From NCBI GenBank assembly GCA_029449235.1, contig JANATG010000016.1:62001-126000 (forward strand): DNA of 64,000 nucleotides, given 5' to 3'. Origin of the DNA: Linnemannia schmuckeri (lineage: Eukaryota; Mortierellomycota; Mortierellomycetes; Mortierellales; Mortierellaceae). Position numbers and translations under genes: made by a program. This document shows, piece by piece, positions 23,386-34,600 of the stretch (the stretch's first letter is position 1; every line of letters starts with the position of its first letter). The notes beneath the pieces were generated by a model. That model was not told the DNA's origin, did not search any database, and saw only the letters and a list, made by a program, of their open reading frames with translations.

Positions 23386-26300
23386 CTAATTTCTGGACGC
23401 CTTTTCAGGCCGCTGCTCATCTACGCCCAAGGTAGTTACCGTTCTCTTGCGGCGTCCTTTAGCCAGATTGGCGCTGTTGGTGGTGCTATTCGAGGCCGTA
23501 CTTGGGACGCTGCCAGCGGTGGTGGTGGTGCTGGTGGTCCCGGAACTGCTCGAGTTCGAACTTGCTCCATCGTCACGCTTCGCCTTCCAAGGAAGGGAGC
23601 CGTCCTCGGCCACGGGGTGGAGGTAATCGGGGCGTTCTTGGTACGCAAGGTATCCCTGGATGACGTTTCCCATTTTCTCTGCCGCCATGATGTCTCGATG
23701 GTGATATACATGGCAGTGTGGGCAGTAAAAGCGTCGCATGTCGACCTGGCACACAAACAGTCCGCATCCAGGGCACTTCTTACTTGTGTAGAATTCATTC
23801 AGCCCCACCACCAGGCACCCAAGAGATCGGGCCGAGATAAAGTATATGTACTGTACATTACTTATTTGCATATGTATGGGGTGGAGAGGAGTATATTTGC
23901 TGATTGGTGAACAACACGCATGAAGCAATGTTTACCTTTTGGATAAAGTACGTCAGGAACGATGAGTGGAGGGATCTGAGCCCGGACCTTGTCGAGAATT
24001 GGCCTAGTCCGATGCCAATGAGAACTGGTTTTGATGGATTGTAGCGGATACCAATTCCACCACCCACAATCTTGAAGAGCTTATCTGCCATCAATTGAAA
24101 CTTAACATGTCTCGCACGCTCCATGTCCCAAACATGCCTGTCATATCGATTGTCCCCTCCAGAATAGAACTCCAGTAAACGTGTCTCAACTGACTCGAGC
24201 TCCTTGATGTAGTTGACGATACTCGCCTCTTGTCCTTTGAGAGGAGGTAATCTGGTCTCAATGTCAAGGACTGACTCGTCCCCATCATCCGGGATTGCCT
24301 TCTTTTCGTTCTCCAACTACCTCCGGAACCATAAGTTAGGCTGGTAGACCGCTTTGCTCTTGACAGCGAGGTTATAGAATACTAGCCTTGGCGATAGCCC
24401 GGGCGCGCTCGTTGTTGATTCTTGTGCTGTGGTGGGGAGTGATGGCTCTTGAACAACGGCTCCGACTGCTGGCTGTTGGTTGGTGACAATGACGCCTTCC
24501 ATAGGCAAATCGTTCTTGACAGGCTCCTTGCCTTTAGACTTGGTTGACAACTCGGCAGGCAGATACGCGAATGCTCCAAAGATGCAACCCTGCCCACCAT
24601 CTAAGGTCAGAGTCCTGATATCCTCGATAGTTTTCCCGGGCCAGTATCGCTCAATGTCCTCCTTGCTGGTGATGACGTTCCGGATCTCCTGGAGGTAGTA
24701 ATCTGTACCTCCCACCGTGGATGTCAGCCTCTCAGGCAGACGGTCCACTGACAGTCACCGATAACGAACATCCTGCAGTTCCCGCAACTTAAAGGCGAGA
24801 AGCTGTACACGGAAGCCATCTGTCCTAATAGAGCCCCTCAACACGTATCCTCGTTTATCGCGGTTCAACGCATATTTCAACGGGTCGAGGTTCTTGTCCT
24901 TGACAACATCCAGGTGAGCTCCGATCTCGCTCAATGACAACAACTTGACAGCAGTTCGGTGCCCCGTCTCTCTCTTCTGGCGACTCGTTAGTCCTTGGGG
25001 CGCCACGTCACAGATGAAGTGCTTTATGATGTATCCGGGCTCTTTCCCACCAATCCATGTGTCGAGATCGTTCGTTGACGTCATGTGCGTATGATCCTGA
25101 AGAGCCAACTCTTCCAGTCTCTCCCTTAACAACTTCCGCGTCCAAAAGAATGAGGCAAGCTCCTGTTCGGAGAACGACATAAAAGGTTGCTGGGAAGTGG
25201 TGAATGGAGCGATCTTGCGGCTATTGTTGGTGAGTTTGTTAAGGTAGAGAAAGTTCTCAGCCGCTGAAATACCTTCTCGAATCTGTATGTCGACGGTCGC
25301 TTCCATGCTCCCTTTCTTCTTCATAGCCTCAGCCTATAATGAAAGAAAACAATCATTAGAACTTTTGTATTTTTTTTTTTGAAGATAAGAATTTGAAAAC
25401 ATAGTAGCGACAGGGGAAAACAAACACTTCAATGCATACCTTCTTATAGAGATCAATCGTCCCATTCCTGTAGATTTTCTTGAGTTCTAAGGCTAGTTGG
25501 CCAGACACCGGTCGCACCAAGAAGCTAGGAGTAAAGGGCATATAAACATCGATCTCGTCGCGCGACAGAGGTGGGTGGTATAACTTTCGGTCGACAAGCC
25601 AGTTGATGAGGGTGTTGACTGTGAGGATAATTCCAGTGTTCTCGGTAAGGCTTTCGACTGTTTTGCCCCTTATTTGGGGATAGTTTCCCTAATACAGAAA
25701 CGTGAGGAAGGGCCGGAGACGGTCTGAATCTGTCTCGTCTTTGTCGTCGATGTCGTTGTTATTCTGATTGTTCGTCTTCCCGCAATCCCCCTCATCCTCA
25801 CCATTGTCCTCTTCGGGCTTGATGCGTTCGCATAGATGGTCAAGAATCCTACGCTCATCGTCGGATATGGCATCTCTCCTAGCCGCGACCTGCTTCCTGA
25901 CCCGATCCGTGTCATTCATAGAGTCTGTAGACGACTGACACTCGGTCATCAACTTCATTTCGGCAGCATCCATCTTCTTGCCCATGGCCTCGACAAACTG
26001 ACCTACGAGTCGCTGGGCCTCCCGTTTTACACCCGCTGCAAGATGAGTAGCCTCCTGAAGACACTCCATCACGAGCCGCTGTAGATCAGGGCGGTCCAAG
26101 ACGGGTGTCAAAGGTGCGGGCATTGTTGTAGTTGGCATAATCGACCCAGGCATGACTGTTGCTGGCTTGGAGGAGGCGGGCGCGGATGATGGGATAAAAA
26201 CACTCTTGGTGTTGGCGGCTAGCGTTCCGGTCTCGAGCGTCACTGTTGGATGGTACCATGCCATAGAACGCACAAGTCCCTTCTTGCCCTTTGTGCCTGG

Positions 26301-27661
26301 TGGCTTCTTGGCAACAGTGGAGTCCTTTTCCGCTTTGGCCTTGGATTTGATGGTGGAGGCCTGATCGGTGGTTGTTGTGGGATGTTCCTTGTAGTATTTT
26401 AGAACAAACTGTTTCATCTTTGGCGGAGGATCATGTACTGTTTTCCTGGTTCTTTCTTTGAACGAGAATCGGGCGCGGTTTCGGGGGATTCTAGTCCTGT
26501 TGAGAGGTGGATGACCGTCGTCCTGTTGTGCTGCAACCGAAGGTGTGTCGTGTTCCTGTGGGACTGGGGCTGCTTGTGGCAGAGACGATCCTGAGACCAG
26601 AATGGGTGCTTCCACAGTTCTGTACCGACTGAAAGACCGAGGCTTCCGCACTCGAATAATGTTTTCTTGGGAAGACCTATATCAAAACAAATATAATAAA
26701 TGGTAAGATACACATCAATACAAAAAAGCGAACGAAAAAGCTAAAAACATCCTATCAAATTACCTGGGCCTAGTTCCTTGCGTTTGATTCCAGTGATCGT
26801 ATCTCTGTATTAGATTATCGAAACGATGACGACATGCATCAAAGACAATTTGAGAAGGAGTCTGAACTACTACAGGTTCAATCCGAGTCTGTAGCTGGTC
26901 GACAAACACTCTCATGGAGGTTTCAAAGATCTCTTGCTGTGTGTTCCTTGTTACGACCTTGCCATCCTGTAGGTACGTCGACATGAGGTCTCGAACAGCT
27001 ATTTTAAAAGAAAAAAGGTAGCGATTAGAATTTAACATAAGGAGGTTGTGAAACGCTCCAAATAAAAGTCTTTTTTGACAAAACTATACCTGGTCTGTGC
27101 CCAATGGCCTTGATGATGGAAAAGTTGGTTGCTGGACCAAGGGAGTAGATGTTCCTTTGGTAGTTATTTCTCGAGACGATGGCCAGTGCAGTGAGCTGAT
27201 TTCGGCTGAATTCGATAGTCTTGAGGACGTCCGGCATATAGTAGGCAAGAACAACATTCCATGAGACAGGTTGCCAAAGTGTTTGGACAGATGCGTAGGT
27301 CACCATGTCACTGTCCGAGGAAATTATAATGTCCCCGCTGGGCATCTTGGGCGATAGCAACATCTGCCTCTGTATCGCAATGTATAACAGTCCAGCCGAT
27401 ACCTCTCATGTACTCCGCAAACTGTTGCCGATTCGACAAGGACCAATAGAACGCCGAAGCTAAGTTCTTCTTGATGGAGATAAACTGCTGTTTCCTGATC
27501 CTTTGACCCGCCTCCATTCGTGATTCGAAAATGTCCATGCTAGTCGAAAGGACGTCCAGCGTCTTCAGTCTCCCTGCTTTTCGTGCCTCGGCCGTGTTCC
27601 GCTCCTCTACTGTCTGTGGACCATCGAGGTATAGCGTCATGTTGAAAAGAAGTGTTGTTCG
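23386..27661 (-). pseudogene. XPG/FEN1-like (PIN) nuclease fused to Fanzor (TnpB-like RuvC) nuclease, decayed
   Basis: Exons 27661-27090, 26998-26764, 26676-25440, 25333-23936 and 23850-23386; about 1,301 codons. Phases agree across all junctions only if one base of GGGG at 27333-27336 is removed. The N-terminal part has TLYLDGPQT, the XPG-I acidic motif DTEADVAIAQ (about residue 100) and DIIISSDSD (about 115). A Pro/Thr/Lys-rich linker follows. The C-terminal part has RuvC-I LDGGQGCIFG (Asp about 926), VLIGIGLGQF where the usual RuvC-II Glu is replaced, GLNEFYTSKKCP (Glu about 1166, possible alternative catalytic Glu), a CPGC/CPHC zinc ribbon and RuvC-III HHRDIMAAEKMGN (Asp about 1200). In-frame stops are at 25691-25689, 24757-24755 and 24319-24317. 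The expected first XPG exon is not found. Fanzors are RNA-guided DNA nucleases; the joint role with the XPG part is unknown. Confidence 0.8.
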
Positions 27662-28169
27662 CTGAAATTGGCAAGAGTAGAGCTTAAAAGTGTCGCCGCC
27701 TTATTGCCTACCTTCCTAAATGCTTAATTCCCGCAATAATGGCGGCCATTGAGAGAATTATAGCGCCCATTGTTCTGTTTCGCTCTGTGATCGTTGTATC
27801 ATGCTAAGTGAACTAATGATTTCTTTGCTCTGTTGCCACCATGCATCTCGCATGAATGCAATCCAAGGCTGCAATGCGAGAAATCTATCTTTTTTTTTGT
27901 ATTTCTTGTCACCATTGCTCACCACGAAAATGTGTAGTGCTATGCCCATCTTTTTTCTGGCAAATAGGGTGGAATAACTGTCTCCTGAACTTTATTTTCA
28001 AAAAAATGCTTTGTTTTGGTTTTTTTTATTGCCATGCTCCCTTGCCGCACTCTTTCTTTGCTTTGTTCCTTGCTTCCTCTTCCCGCCTCCCTCCTTCTCC
28101 TTTGCTCTTCCTTCTCGCTCCTCATCTTATTTATCCCACTGCGAACCCCTTTCCATATCCCACCTGAAC
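27662..28169. other. Divergent promoter region inside the transposon
   Basis: About 0.5 kb between the first recognisable nuclease exon and the transposase ATG. The start of the XPG fold (first 60-90 residues) should lie here on the minus strand, but I find no matching exon. The only longer minus frame (27949-27758) has no XPG features. Confidence 0.45.
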
Positions 28170-30892
28170 ATGGCTGGACTGAGAATGCGAAATATCTTCC
28201 TTGCGCCTGAGGATTTCGATCCGTTACTACCTGTTGAGCCATATTCCTTTCCCCCAGAAGTTGGAGAGTGGACGCGAATATTCACTGGTGAAGAGTTCAG
28301 GTACGAAAACTGAGCAGTCGCATCAAAACTCTCTATCACTAGAGCAAGTACAAGTACTATGATTAATAAACGTTTGTTTCTTTATTTTCTCTTACCACAG
28401 GTTGTTTTGGCGCAATGAACGGATCGCTATGCAATTTGAACATCGTTCAGAGACCAACACTAGAGACCTTACGCCAACGAAGCGCGACTTCGATGAGATG
28501 CTCCCAGACTACAACGCAACAGCTGACGGTGCCTCTGGTGCGCGACGACAGTATGACTGGATCTTTCGATTTCGGTGCAGAAGATATCGAAAACCAAAAG
28601 AACTGGCCATCAAACGAGAGTCTGTTGGCACAGGCTGCCTTGCAGAAATTAGGATGCAGAAGCTCGTACTTCAAGACAAAGTGAGAGTGGTGTATTCACG
28701 GGTTCGTAATCATGGAGATACACCACAAGAGAGAGCATCACTACCCATGGCCAAAAATGAGCTTGATTGGATCAAGGCCAGGGCTCTGGAGGGCTTGGAC
28801 TGGAAAGCTATCAAGGCACGATTGTGTTTGAGCAAGGAAACCATGGACAAGGTAAATTTTTTTTGTTGCTTTTGCATTACCAGACTGCTTCGTTTCCCTT
28901 CCTCCCTCCCCCCTTTTTTTTGACTGTAACTGTAACTGACTGCATTCAAATCTAACTGTTATTATACACACAGCTCGAGCAAGAAGGAACCCGAGGCCCT
29001 ATACTCCTTGCATGTACATTCCCTACGGAGATGTAAGAAAAGCCCAATATCAACTGAAGATTCAGGATTCTCGGAAGTCGCAAGATCCTACGGTTAGCGT
29101 AAGCCTCTGGCTTGATTCAATCAAGGAGGGCGGCGGCAGAGCCACGTTCATCAATGGGGTCCCTGAATTTGAGCATCACTTTGTGTTTGCTTGTTGTACT
29201 AAATTCCAGTTAAGGGCAAGTACGAGTAACTTGTTAACTTCTTTTTATTATTTAATATTTCTGAGAAACTTTTAGGTCCTACCTGGGCTTAATCAATCAT
29301 TGCCATTTTAGATTATGGGCAACAACAAAAGCATTGTGTGCATGGACTCCACACACAGAGCAGTCAAGTCATTGAGACCAGACCCTATAAACAAAAAAGT
29401 TCATGGAACAGCATACTTGTTCACTATTCTTGTCAAGGATCGGGACGCACACTCCGGGATACTGATTGCGTTCATGGTTTGCAACTCTGAATCCATGTAA
29501 GTGCGGTACTCTTATCGTGCTCTTTTTCTTTTTTGTCCTTTCCAAGTCCGACATCCATACTCATAATGTCCGTTTCCATTATACAACAGTCATTTATTAA
29601 GAAAATGGTTGACATGGCTCAAAACAGATTGCGGCCTGCAGGCTACCAAGTTTATGGTTGACTGTTCTGTCACGAAGACCGAAACGCTAAAGCAGGTTTT
29701 TCCTTCACTGGAAATTTACTACTGCTCATTTCATGTGGCTCAAGCGTGGGAGCGAAAATTACGTGGATTGGTCGGGATGATTGGGGTGAGTGAAAAAGAC
29801 AGTCTGCAATTTCTGGTGTTGTGCAAAAGGGGCTATCCGTAAAGTGCCCACCTTCCTAAGCCCTCCTTTTTTTGTATGTTTAGGAGGAAGGCATGAAAGA
29901 GATGCGAAAGGGGTTGAATGCCATTCGAAATGCAAATTCTGATACCCAGCTCCAGCAACAATGGACCACCTTTCAATGTACATATGCAATACATACCACA
30001 ATGATCGACTATATCAACAGCCAGTGGATGAAACCGGAGAAACTGGTCAGATGGGCCCTTTACCATCGATGGGTAAGGCATGGTGATGTTAACATTTTTT
30101 ACTTCTCTTTTTTAACAAACGCAACAGACCAATTGAATTAACTTAATCGTGCTCTTCTACGTCAACAGGATTACCAGAATATCAACACGAACAATCTCGT
30201 TGAAAGTTGGCATAAGACCTTGAAGAGACAGCACCTGGGATATGAGCGCGATCTACGCGGAGATGATCTGATCCATTTGCTAACAGGTGTGGTCGATATT
30301 GACTTCAGGACCCACCACTACAAAGTTGTGCATGGATTGGAACCTACAGTACTCTCGGAATACGACAGGAGTGTAAAAGCAAAGGCATTTGAGCTGCCTT
30401 TTGATCTAGCCAAGAATATGGTCACAGAGATAAACGATGACAAAAAGGTAACTAGTATTTTTTAGTGTTGATGCTGCTATCTATAAAGTTCCCTTCTGAT
30501 GCATTTTTATAGCGTTTGCATTATAGATCTCGGTGAGGTCTTTTAGATCACCAGATATCAAGTACGATGTCATGGCAAACACGGAGGCAACTTATCTTCT
30601 TTCCTGCTCCTGCATGAGTTATGTCCATCACCGCGTGCCATGCAAACATTCGTACTTGGTATCACGGATCTATAATGACATGAAGATCTGTTTCAAAGGA
30701 AGTGATATGCCTTCACCGAATCTAACCATCCCTGCCGAGAATGGCAGAGATAGCAACGATAGCGATGGCAGCAACGATGAACTTTCTCCCAGGTTGAAGG
30801 CGATGTTATTGCCATCATTTGTATTGCAACTTGAGAAGGCCAGGACTGAAAAAAAGAAGCCGCAAGAAAAGCCAGGGAGAGTGACCGAGTAG
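28170..30892 (+). CDS. MULE-type transposase with SWIM zinc finger (apparent frameshift)
   Basis: Exons 28170-28300, 28401-28851, 28974-29215, 29312-29496, 29590-29785, 29884-30072, 30169-30447 and 30527-30892, about 680 residues. The DDE core is visible: first Asp in SIVCMDSTHRA, second Asp in KFMVDCSVTKTE followed by YYCSFHVAQAWE, Glu in NNLVESWHKTLKR. A SWIM finger (CSCMSYVHHRVPCKH) closes the protein, as in Mutator-like transposases. The intron after 29215 begins GCAAGT, a GC-AG intron. Exon 3 is one base out of phase with exon 2: either a 1-nt deletion near 28974-29010 or an unresolved splice site. The N-terminal part (residues 45-190) has KNELDWIKARALEGLDWKAI, resembling a FAR1/HTH-type region. 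It moves the element by cut-and-paste. Confidence 0.8.
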
Positions 30893-31136
30893 TTGCGTTC
30901 AGGGAGTGTGAGATCAGAATGGTTTCTTTGCTAATGATGATGGGCGATGAAGCGAAAGCCATAAAAAGGAGAAAGTGCACTCTTCCCTACTTTCAAAGCA
31001 CGATTGCAGGGCTCGAGCGTACTCTTCTTGAGATGAAGGACTTGAACACTGTCAAAGCAGGTCGAACTTGCCAGTGAAGATTATTCCAAATTGGGAATAA
31101 TTTCGCTGGGCTGTCAATTTCGTCTCTTTCCTAGAA
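30893..31136. other. Right subterminal region of the transposon
   Basis: Non-coding stretch between the transposase stop and right inverted repeat. It has a perfect 8-bp palindromic stem, ATTATTCC at 31080-31087 and GGAATAAT at 31094-31101, about 50 bp from the end. This could be a transposase binding site or RNA hairpin. Confidence 0.5.
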
Positions 31137-31153
31137 TCCATTGTCCCGTAGCC
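31137..31153 (-). repeat. Right terminal inverted repeat
   Basis: TCCATTGTCCCGTAGCC on the plus strand. Its reverse complement matches the left end at 23274-23289. Confidence 0.75.
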
Positions 31154-31161
31154 AAGAAAAA
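31154..31161. repeat. Target-site duplication, right copy
   Basis: AAGAAAAA, identical to 23266-23273. Confidence 0.75.
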
Positions 31162-31634
31162 GAGTGACGTATCAGTTTTTTTCGAGGCTGCGCATCCGCG
31201 GCACAACTACAAATAGATCTCCTTCACCGCTAGATGCTCGCTTTTTGTTCTTCTTTGTCTTCTTTCCATCTGCTTCTTCTCTCACTGACTGGATTGATTC
31301 TCTCTCTTCTGTGCATCATCAACACAGCCGCGACGCTCTCTCTTCTTCTTCTTTGAACATACGGTCAAAAGACAGGAGAAAACTCGCCTAATAGATACAC
31401 AGGATCAAGGAATCACAAAGAACATCAACCACTCACTCACCCACTCGGCAGTTCAGCCCCCAAGGGATTTCTAATTGTCACACCGAGATTGAACCCTTGC
31501 CACCCAGCTTTACAGTAAAAAACGCGCTCAGACGAGCCCACACTAGGAGCAGACAAATAGACCTTCATTTACCGTAAGGTTGATAACCCCCAGCAACAGC
31601 CCTTCTCTACCCCCTTTTATCACAGCTTACTACC
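31162..31634. promoter_or_regulatory. RPB2 upstream region
   Basis: It lies between the transposon and the RPB2 ATG and is CT-rich (31230-31360), as in other promoters of this window. The transposon therefore inserted about 480 bp upstream of an essential gene. No specific factor site is identified. Confidence 0.45.
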
Positions 31635-34600
31635 ATGGATGAACAAGGTACTCACTCCTCGTTTTGCTCTCAGGAACTTGCCCTACGTTTTGAGTGTCGG
31701 CAACGGAAAATAATAAGCATTCTCAATAAATTGGAAACATACACAACAACATCTTCCACAAAAAGTAGCGCAGATCTAACCCATCTCCCACTTTCGCTTT
31801 TTTTCTGTTTACACCTGATCAACTACACACGATCTTTACTCCCTATTTAGAGTACTACATGGAGGAGGAGGACGATGAGCCAATTACTCAGGAGGATTGC
31901 TGGACAGTCATCTCTTCATTCTTTGAGGACAAGGGTCTGGTTCGTCAGCAGTTGGACTCGTTCGACGAGTTTATCCAGAACACGATGCAGGAGCTTGTTG
32001 ACGAGAATTCGGATATGATCCTCCAGACCACCAACCAGCACTCTGGCGCCGATGGCGATGTCACCGTATGTTTTTTTGTATCTGGTTTTGTTGTCTTGCT
32101 GATGTTATATTTGAAAGTTGTGGAATTGGTTTTTGAAGAACTGATTACTAATCTAGGTTTTGACAACAATGTGTGCATTGATGTTGAGTAGAGACGATAT
32201 GAGATCAACTTTGGACAGATCTACTTGTCGCGTCCCAGTATGACTGAGGCTGACGGTACCACCCAGCCCATGTACCCACACGAAGCCCGTCTCCGCAGTT
32301 TGACGTACGTCACACCACCTTCCTCTTTCTTGCGATCTATGTCATCTATTAGCATCACTCTGGCTCTCTAGTCTGGCCGTTAAACTGACAAACTTTCGAA
32401 CATATCTCACCCATAATAGGTATGCTGCTCCTTTGTATGTTGATATGCGCAAGACAGTCAAGGTCGCAAACCCCCATCATGAAAAGAACAAGCACAAGAC
32501 CAACCCCCACGACATGTTCATGGAGGAAGAAGATACCGGCGATGGTGGCGACATGAAGAAGATCTTCATTGGTATGGTTCCCATCATGTTGAAGTCGACC
32601 TACTGTATGTTGACAGGATTGGATGACAGCGAGTTACAAAAGATGAACGAGTGCCAGTACGATCAGGTATGACTTCTTGAAATTTATCAGCAAGTGCGTT
32701 TATGCTCGCGTCGAGCCTCTCATGACTGAAAAAGCTAACAAAAACACAACCATTTGTACAAATCAAAAATAGGGAGGATACTTTGTGATTAACGGATCGG
32801 AAAAGGTTTTGATTGCCCAGGAGCGTATGGCTACAAACACAGTGTATGTGTTCAACAAACCCCCAGGAAACAAGTACTCTTACACTGCAGAGATCAGGAG
32901 TTCCATGGAACGTGGTTCCAAGAACGCTTCCCCAGTGTTTGTCAAGCTCTTGTCGCGTTCTGCTGAGCGTGCCGGTACTGGACAGACCATCGAGGCAACC
33001 CTCCCTTATATCCGTGACGGTATCCCTGTCGTCGTTGTGTTCCGTGCTTTGGGTCTCGTCGCCGATCGTGATGTCTTGGAGCACATCTGCTACGACCGTA
33101 ATGACTACCAAATGTTGGAGATGTTGAAGCCCTGTATCGAGCAGGCTTTCGTTATCCAGGACAAGGAGGTCGCTTTGGATTACATCGGAAAGCGTGGAAC
33201 AACTGTCGGAGTGACCAAGGAGAAGCGTACAAAATACGCCACCGAGATCTTACAGAAGGAGTTCTTGCCTCACGTTGGAACTCAGTCTCACAACCAGACC
33301 CGCAAGGCCTATTTCTTTGGTTACATGATCCATCGTCTGTTGTTGGCTGCTCTTGGTCGGCGTGACGTTGATGATCGTGATCATTATGGAAAGAAGCGTA
33401 TGGATCTCGGTGGTCCTCTTCTTGGAGGGCTCTTCAAGATGCTCTTCACCAAGCTCACCAAAGACGTCAGCAAGTACCTCCGCAAGGTAACCTTCACTTC
33501 CTTACTTTTGCTAATGTATGAAATGCATACTACGTGTAATTTTAACACATCCAACGTTGCTCTAACACGCGTATTCTCTAAATCCCTTTGATAGTGCATT
33601 GACTCGAACAAGGACTTTGTGTTGTCGGTGGCGGTTAAATCGAACACGATCACGAACGGATTGAAGTACTCGTTGGCTACAGGAAACTGGGGAGAGCAGA
33701 TGAAGGCCATGCAATCGCGTGCTGGTGTCTCTCAGGTCTTGAACAGATACACTTTTGCTTCCACCTTGTCCCATTTGCGCCGTTGCAACACTCCTATTGG
33801 CCGTGACGGAAAGATTGCCAAGCCTCGTCAACTTCACAACACTCATTGGGGAATGGTTTGCCCTGCCGAAACTCCTGAAGGTCAGGCTTGTGGTCTGGTC
33901 AAGAACTTGGCTTTGATGACTGCCATCTCTGTCGGATCGCCCTCTGCGCCCATTATCGAGTTCTTGGAGGAGTGGGGTATGGAGAATTTGGAGGAGTTGA
34001 CCGCTAATAACATCTCGGAGGCCACCAAGGTCTTTGTCAACGGAGTCTGGGCTGGTGTTCACAGAGACCCCAGCAGTTTGGTCAACACCTTGAAGCGCTT
34101 GAGACGTAACTTGGATATCAACCCTGAGGTCTCGATCGTCAAGGACATTAGGGAGAAGGAGCTCAGGATGTACACCGATGCCGGTCGTTGCTTGCGTCCT
34201 CTGTTCATTATCGAGGACCAGAAGCTCTTGCTCAAAAAGGCTCACGTCGACGAGCTCGCCAAGCCCATGTACATTGACGAGGAAGGCAAGACCGTCGTAA
34301 GTTTCGACATTTGATTTTTTTTATTTTTTTTTGTTCAGTGTTGATGTCCTGTTGCGTGTGAATTGTGAGAAACGGAGTTAACAAGAACTCCTTCGTCGAT
34401 TGTAATAATAGGAACCATGGAACTGGAATGATTTGTTGGCGAATGGAATTGTGGAGTTTGTGGATGCTGAGGAGGAGGAGACGATTCTAATTTGCATGAC
34501 GCCTGAGGATCTGTACGAGTCGAAGCAACCCACGCATGAGCCCCATCAACCCAGAGACGCCTCAGGACGTGTCAAGGGAGCATCCTCAGCAGCGCTTCAC

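Larger units (their letters stand above)
23274..31153. mobile_element. MULE-type DNA transposon carrying an XPG-Fanzor nuclease gene
   Basis: The element is 7,880 bp. Its ends are GGCTGGGGACAATGGA on the left and, as reverse complement, GGCTACGGGACAATGGA on the right: 15 of 16 bases match with one single-base gap. Both ends are flanked by AAGAAAAA (8 bp), within the 8-11 bp usual for Mutator-like elements. Inside are a MULE transposase with SWIM finger (plus, 28170-30892) and a divergent XPG/FEN1-Fanzor fusion (minus, 27661-23386). The 8-bp AT-rich duplication is low complexity, so chance is not excluded, but ends, duplication and content agree. It sits between the p31comet-like gene and RPB2 and seems to break neither. 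Confidence 0.78.

Noticed and set aside
28780..29011. Alternative splice (donor GTGTTT, acceptor inside exon 3) to rescue the transposase frame
   Set aside because: The donor is poor and the acceptor removes conserved-looking sequence; a frameshift or unknown site is more honest.
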